Positions 6,687-9,691 of a stretch of DNA of 9,691 nt are shown in pieces (the first letter of the stretch is position 1; each line of letters opens with the position of its first letter). Source of the stretch: Candidatus Methanoperedens sp. (lineage in GTDB: Archaea > Halobacteriota > Methanosarcinia > Methanosarcinales > Methanoperedenaceae); the NCBI GenBank assembly GCA_027460605.1, contig JAPZAN010000233.1, positions 1-9,691 of the forward strand, in the 5' to 3' direction. A program made the position numbers and the translations under genes. Below the pieces are notes generated by a model. The model was not told the DNA's origin and searched no databases. It worked only from the letters and a program-made list of their open reading frames with translations.

Positions 6687-7256
6687 ATGAACACGAAAAA
6701 ATTTTTGGCTTTTTTCTTCATATTGATGCTGACCGCTTCCCCAGTATTAGCAGGAGATGTAAAGCTTAATAGATGGGTGTTGAACGTGACTTTGACCGAT
6801 GCAGGGTCAGTCGATGAGGTTATACAAACCGAGATTGAGAATGGAGGTTCTACACCTCTTGAAGGTTTTTCTTTTGTGATTCCTGCTTCCAGGGTAACAA
6901 TAACAAATGACCAAATAATAAGTATCCCGGCAACAGGCCAGGAAGTATCGCAACAGACAGTTCCTGACGGCGTTAAGATAATCATCAAATTTAACAAGCC
7001 ACTTGAAGCGGGAAATAAATGGGATGGGCGTATCGGTCTTACGGCAGAAAACTGGGCGGTAAAAGAAGGTTCGGATTATTCTATTAATATACCAATAAAG
7101 GCGCCCCGGGCAATAGTCGCAGGGAAAGATACTGAAATGTCAGTGTCCGGGGATAGCGAAATCAGAAGCCAGGTTTTTCTTCCAAAAGGTGTGACCGCCA
7201 CTTCAGTTGAAGTAAAATCCAGCGCCCCGAAACCATATAAGAAATTGTTACAGTAG
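6687..7256 (+). CDS. Secreted protein, N-terminal part of a frameshifted PGF-CTERM protein
   Basis: The 189-residue frame begins with a signal peptide (MNTKKFLAFFFILMLTASPV, cleavage likely after VLA at 22). The mature part is rich in beta-strands with Thr/Ser/Val alternation, like an immunoglobulin-like or other beta-sandwich extracellular domain; no named family is recognised. A GGAG at 6678-6681 supports the ATG at 6687. The frame ends in the abrupt tail KKLLQ. In the -1 frame from 7241 the text continues as a linker and a PGF-CTERM anchor, so one missing base near 7239-7241 would explain the premature stop. Corrected, the protein would be about 234 residues, exported, processed and anchored at the cell surface. 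Without its tail it would be released. It could be a true mutation, a sequencing error or, less likely, recoding. Confidence 0.75.
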   Translation: MNTKKFLAFFFILMLTASPVLAGDVKLNRWVLNVTLTDAGSVDEVIQTEIENGGSTPLEGFSFVIPASRVTITNDQIISIPATGQEVSQQTVPDGVKIIIKFNKPLEAGNKWDGRIGLTAENWAVKEGSDYSINIPIKAPRAIVAGKDTEMSVSGDSEIRSQVFLPKGVTATSVEVKSSAPKPYKKLLQ

Positions 7257-7390
7257 AAAATAGTCTTTCATCACCTGAGAAAACAACTCTCCCGCAAGAG
7301 ACAGCGCAGGGTCAAAAATCGCCGGGGTTTGAAATAGCAGGTCTCATATTTGTGTTGCTGATTTCCAGAGTGGTTAAAAGGAAAAAATAA
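7241..7390 (+). pseudogene. Out-of-frame C-terminal tail with PGF-CTERM sorting signal
   Basis: In the frame starting at 7241, 49 codons run to a TAA at 7388-7390. They encode EIVTVENSLSSPEKTT, a Pro/Gln/Thr-rich linker, then SPGFEIAGLIFVLLISRVV and KRKK. The PGF tripeptide followed by one hydrophobic helix and a basic end is the PGF-CTERM signal that archaeosortase A recognises on euryarchaeal surface proteins. The tail has no start codon of its own, and its frame is closed just upstream by a TAA at 7238-7240, so it must belong to the preceding secreted protein. Confidence 0.8.
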
Positions 7391-7553
7391 GGATTCAGTC
7401 CTTCCGAGATGCCGGAAATTCCATAATTACATAAGAACACACGAAGGTCTTGAAGGTAGAACTCCTGCCGAAGCTTGTGGAATTAAAGTAGAAGGGGATA
7501 ATAAGTGGATAACATTGATTCAGAATGCAAGCCATTCGAAGGTTGTAAACTAA
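7389..7553 (+). pseudogene. Transposase C-terminal remnant
   Basis: Reading from 7389 without a start codon gives KDSVLPRC, then RKFHNYIRTHEGLEG, RTPAEACGIKVEGDNKW and ITLIQNASH to a TAA at 7551-7553. The HNYIRTHEGLEG / TPAEACGI block is the signature end of DDE transposases of the archaeal IS6-like and related groups ('YNyiRpHegLgGkTPAEaaGI'). Only about 54 codons remain; the DDE catalytic part and both insertion-sequence ends are missing. The frame starts within the last codons of the PGF-CTERM tail, so the old insertion or a deletion reached right up to that gene. It is dead as a gene. The C-terminal transposase identity is good; the exact IS family is less sure. Confidence 0.7.
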
Positions 7554-7563
7554 ATGGCATCTA

Positions 7564-7782
7564 TCAAGGATGCTCTCCGATGTAAAGCCTTTTACATTTT
7601 CCACATTCTCTTCCTTTCATGAAGAGTACCACTCGTGGAATGGTTAAAGTCTCTCCACATTTGCACTTGATAGTGAGAGTGTTCTTTGTATGAATCGGGT
7701 CTGTATGAAAGTCAGTCACATTTACCTCTTCTTCCTTAATTATCACTTTCACACCTAAAGCAGCTATATATTGTTGGCTCAT
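7564..7782 (-). CDS. Small four-cysteine (zinc-ribbon-like) protein, unknown function
   Basis: The product is 72 residues from the ATG at 7780-7782. That start has a strong GGTGA six bases upstream and a TATA-like TTATAT around 7817-7822; a GTG at 7848 would add 22 residues with no such support. The N-terminal half is a short beta-rich segment with an acidic patch (VIIKEEEVNVTDFH). The C-terminal half carries C40-x-C42 and C60-x-x-C63, separated by TIPRVVLFMKGRE, which would make a small zinc-binding ribbon. I do not recognise a named family. A zinc-stabilised regulator or adaptor is plausible but not shown. It is divergent from the 65-residue gene at 7980 and ends 11 bases past the transposase remnant. 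Confidence 0.6.
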   Translation of the reverse strand: MSQQYIAALGVKVIIKEEEVNVTDFHTDPIHTKNTLTIKCKCGETLTIPRVVLFMKGRECGKCKRLYIGEHP

Positions 7783-7979
7783 TATTCTCACCTTTTTTAG
7801 CTTAAGAATATCATTTGATATAAGATTACCGTTATTACCACTCGACACTTAACACACCTTTTTACCACTTACAGACTTAACAGAACCCAATTTAGCAAGA
7901 TTTAAATACGGTAATGATTAATACAAATATTGGGGAAACATGATTGTATTTTTTAAAGACATCATGTAGAGGTGGTAAC
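7783..7979. promoter_or_regulatory. Divergent intergenic region with imperfect direct repeats
   Basis: It holds a minus-strand TATA-like element near 7817-7822 and a plus-strand TTTAAATACG at 7901-7910 with a purine-rich BRE-like AGCAAGA before it. Between them lie two similar blocks, 7836-7854 and 7863-7882 (TACCACT then ACTTAACA, 27 bases apart), possible operators. ATTACCGT at 7826-7833 recurs inverted as ACGGTAAT at 7908-7915. AGAGGTGG at 7968-7975 is the ribosome site of the gene at 7980. Confidence 0.45.
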
Positions 7980-8177
7980 ATGGTTAAAATAATGCATGCA
8001 CAAACCGTCCTCACAGAAGAGGATATCGAAGCCCTGAAACAAAAGACGGGCGAGAGCAGCGCCAAGGATGCAATTGCCAAAGCTGTTGCACATTATCTTG
8101 AGTGCGAATACACCGGGGTTGAGGATATGTGGGCAAAGAAACTTGAAAAAGTTGTGAAGCGTAAGCAGGAAAAATGA
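7980..8177 (+). CDS. Small archaeal protein, possibly DUF5371 family
   Basis: The product is 65 residues from the ATG at 7980, chosen over an in-frame ATG at 7944 because AGAGGTGG lies just upstream of it and the text MVKIMHAQTVLTEEDIEALK looks like a natural N-terminus. The strand KIMHAQTVLT, the helix EEDIEALKQKTGE and the helix SAKDAIAKAVAHYLECE give a ribbon-helix-helix-like layout. A lysine-rich helix (WAKKLEKVVKRKQEK) ends the protein. I believe similar small proteins in Methanosarcinales are catalogued as DUF5371, but I cannot verify this. A DNA-binding or regulatory role is suggested by shape only. It converges with endA, leaving 14 bases between the stops. Confidence 0.65.
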   Translation: MVKIMHAQTVLTEEDIEALKQKTGESSAKDAIAKAVAHYLECEYTGVEDMWAKKLEKVVKRKQEK

Positions 8178-8191
8178 GTAATTCCTGATTA

Positions 8192-9247
8192 TCACAACCG
8201 CATCCGCCCGATAATGATAAAATCAACTCTGGAATCGGCTACGCCGTAAATCATTTCTTTTCTCACGCTATTGGCAAGCCTCACAGCGCGCGAAAGCTGC
8301 TGCAATGAAAAAACATGGTCATTATCTATCGCATGAACGAGATAATCCGAATGGGGCAGGCTGGATATTTCTTCAAAGCTCTTATAAACACGAAAATGCG
8401 TACCAAATTTAAATCCTGTCTTGGGAACAAGACCGTTATTCCGCAACGTTTTGTAAACAGCAAGTTTTATCATGAAATCTGATTCAATGTTAGATGCAAG
8501 TCTTGAAAACTCATCAAAATCCAGCTTTTTATGATTCCTTTGTTCAATGCCCAGAATCCCTTTTCCCAGAAGATAACACGATTCAACCAGCGACAACTGC
8601 AGGTGTCCTTCATCCATTGGTTTGCCAAAAAATCCCTCGTTGTGAAGTATAGATGAAGCATCCGGGTCCCATACCATTACCCTATCTTCAAGAAGGCTTG
8701 CGGTAGATGCCAGCCTGTCCAGTTTTAATTCATAAGAACCCGAGGGAATTGTTTTTTTCACTTCGTAATAGGTGATATCGCTTTCTTCATCTACTATTGC
8801 AAGAACCAGCCGCTTCTTCAGGTTTTCAACGGTATCAAGGTGTGTTCTCAGGTCAGAAAGCAAAAGCGGTATCCTCTCGGATGTCACAAAAACAAAAAAT
8901 TCTGCCGGCGTCTTGCCGGGATGCCCTCCGCGCGGATAAACCCGGAAACCCGTGACTGCTGGCTGGATAAAGTATCCGCGTTCTCTCAGGTCTTTATAAG
9001 TAATATACAATAATTCAAAATTTTTTACCAACAATGATGCTTTAAGGAAAAATTGATTAAAATCAAGTTCTTTTCCATGGAATTCAACTTTTATTTTTCC
9101 AACATAAATAAGATAAGCGCTCTCGATGAGGGAAACTTCAAGCCTGTCATCTCTTGGACGACCGTAAAAACTTGTGTTAAATAATTCCTCTATCGCCTGT
9201 TTATCGAGTATTACCGCATTTTCGGTTAATTTTCCTGATATTGTCAT
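8192..9247 (-). CDS. endA: tRNA-splicing endonuclease, bilobed archaeal type
   Basis: The 351-residue protein contains two EndA repeats, as in the Archaeoglobus-type homodimeric enzyme. It cuts introns at bulge-helix-bulge motifs in precursor tRNA and rRNA. The C-terminal repeat has the catalytic triad: Y288 in GTHFRVY, H299 in PHSDYLV and K330 in SVRKEM. The N-terminal repeat ends in AIVDEESDITYYEV and keeps the equivalent Y104 and K145, but has Pro114 where the His should be. It is therefore a structural, non-catalytic lobe, as expected for this class. Length fits bilobed methanogen enzymes. The ATG at 9245-9247 lies 15 bases after the DUF192 stop, so the two are probably co-transcribed. 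No strong Shine-Dalgarno precedes it. Confidence 0.95.
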   Translation of the reverse strand: MTISGKLTENAVILDKQAIEELFNTSFYGRPRDDRLEVSLIESAYLIYVGKIKVEFHGKELDFNQFFLKASLLVKNFELLYITYKDLRERGYFIQPAVTGFRVYPRGGHPGKTPAEFFVFVTSERIPLLLSDLRTHLDTVENLKKRLVLAIVDEESDITYYEVKKTIPSGSYELKLDRLASTASLLEDRVMVWDPDASSILHNEGFFGKPMDEGHLQLSLVESCYLLGKGILGIEQRNHKKLDFDEFSRLASNIESDFMIKLAVYKTLRNNGLVPKTGFKFGTHFRVYKSFEEISSLPHSDYLVHAIDNDHVFSLQQLSRAVRLANSVRKEMIYGVADSRVDFIIIGRMRL

Positions 9248-9262
9248 AACAATCCATTAATA

Positions 9263-9610
9263 TTAGAATTCCATTTGCCCGCAGGCAGAAAGATTGAACT
9301 TTTCAATTGTTCCGGCTTTCATTTCAATAACATACTTGACGTTCTTCATGGTTTTAAATCCGAGCCACGGTTTCAAACGGGAAAGCCCTTTAATTCTTTT
9401 TTCTTCGTTCAAAAATATAACGTCAATGGGAAAAAACACGAAAAGCATGTGAATACTGACAGATGACGGCTTTTCCAGGATAAATATCATCGAATAATCA
9501 GATGATATGTTTTTGCGAAACATAAGACCGACCGTCTGGCTCAATATAGTCCGGGAAAGTTCGACGGTTCTTGCTATCTCTATACCATTATATTTTAATA
9601 CGGGAAGCAT
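9263..9610 (-). CDS. DUF192 family protein
   Basis: The 115-residue protein matches DUF192 (PF02643). It has the GLMFRK segment near 28-33 and the core strand MIFILEKPSSVSIHMLF. FPIDVIFLNEE follows (the family's 'PLDilFld'), then GLSRLKPWLGF and VKYVIEMKAGTIEK, and it ends in a short ACGQMEF tail. The family folds as a small beta-barrel and its biochemical role is not established. The usual secretion signal of bacterial members is absent, so this copy should be cytoplasmic. The ATG at 9608-9610 is chosen; a TTG immediately before it adds only one residue. TATA-like sequence at 9632-9645 lies about 27 bases upstream, giving a possible leaderless message. It is likely the first gene of an operon with endA. 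Confidence 0.88.
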   Translation of the reverse strand: MLPVLKYNGIEIARTVELSRTILSQTVGLMFRKNISSDYSMIFILEKPSSVSIHMLFVFFPIDVIFLNEEKRIKGLSRLKPWLGFKTMKNVKYVIEMKAGTIEKFNLSACGQMEF

Positions 9611-9666
9611 CAAGTAGCTATATAATAGTCATGTATAATATAAGAACGGAGGTATTAATCCAATAA
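9611..9666. promoter_or_regulatory. Divergent promoter between DUF192-endA and probable aIF1 gene
   Basis: Two A/T-rich TATA-like elements, TATATAATAG (9619-9628) and GTATAATATA (9633-9642), serve both strands in 56 bases. The left one would place a plus-strand start near 9648, right at the GGAGGT at 9648-9653. The right one fits a near-leaderless DUF192 message. Start sites are inferred. Confidence 0.45.
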
Positions 9667-9691
9667 ATGAGTTCAGAAATGTGCACTGTAT
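9667..9691 (+). CDS. Start of probable translation initiation factor aIF1/SUI1 (partial)
   Basis: ATG at 9667 opens MSSEMCTV before the window ends. Methanosarcinales aIF1 proteins often begin with an MSS.MC..CGLP zinc-ribbon stretch, which these eight residues match. GGAGGT at 9648-9653 supports a gene, though 13 bases is a long spacing. With only eight codons the identification is a suggestion. Confidence 0.45.

Noticed and set aside
7230..7260. Programmed -1 frameshifting in the surface-protein gene
   Set aside because: No classical slippery heptamer in the 15-base overlap and no obvious downstream hairpin; mutation or sequence error is simpler.
7395..7604. Reverse-strand reading frame over the transposase remnant
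   Set aside because: The forward frame gives a recognisable transposase C-terminus; the reverse translation resembles nothing and overlaps the next gene.
7783..7848. GTG start at 7848 for the zinc-ribbon-like protein
   Set aside because: The ATG at 7782 has a well-spaced GGTGA and a TATA-like box placed for it; the extra 22 residues overlap that promoter.

Overview
The window looks like a euryarchaeal chromosome segment, most likely from the Methanosarcinales or a relative such as Methanoperedenaceae. The archaeal evidence is a bilobed archaeal tRNA-splicing endonuclease, a DUF192 protein, a MoeA fused to a periplasmic-binding-protein-like domain, an MTH1187-type thiamine-binding protein and a PGF-CTERM surface-protein tail. 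The last eight codons look like the start of archaeal aIF1. Upstream regions carry archaeal TATA-like boxes, some close enough to the ATG to suggest leaderless mRNAs. The genus is inferred, not shown.

Layout. Bases 1-120 hold the C-terminus of a probable MNT-type nucleotidyltransferase, overlapping by ATGA a HEPN protein (117-539). The HEPN 3' end and the first codons of a third, lost gene are duplicated as a perfect 99-bp tandem repeat (481-678). The second copy runs into the stop codon of a reverse-strand protein built of regular 40-residue helical repeats (673-1500). A compact divergent promoter separates that gene from a thiamine-binding-family protein (1594-1902), which converges on a metallo-beta-lactamase-fold hydrolase (1899-2675). 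A palindromic TATA-like element then precedes an A+T-rich type II restriction-modification pair: a PD-(D/E)xK endonuclease (2740-3630) and a beta-class methyltransferase (3637-4617).

Next come the MoeA-PBP fusion (4745-6646) and a secreted protein (6687-7256) whose PGF-CTERM anchor lies out of frame downstream. A transposase C-terminal remnant follows (about 7389-7553). A 72-residue four-cysteine protein (7564-7782, minus) and a 65-residue protein (7980-8177, plus) diverge from a shared intergenic region with an imperfect direct repeat. The right end is housekeeping: DUF192 and endA, probably one minus-strand operon (9610 to 8192), divergent from a probable aIF1 gene cut by the window edge.

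How the genes fit together. The R-M pair forms one defence module and looks acquired. The MNT/HEPN pair is probably a toxin-antitoxin module. MoeA-PBP serves molybdenum/tungsten cofactor synthesis. EndA, DUF192 and aIF1 form a conserved-looking block. I see no CRISPR array, tRNA or rRNA. I found no convincing wholly new system; the most useful oddities are the frameshifted surface protein, the 99-bp duplication that captured a gene start, and the unassigned R-M specificity.
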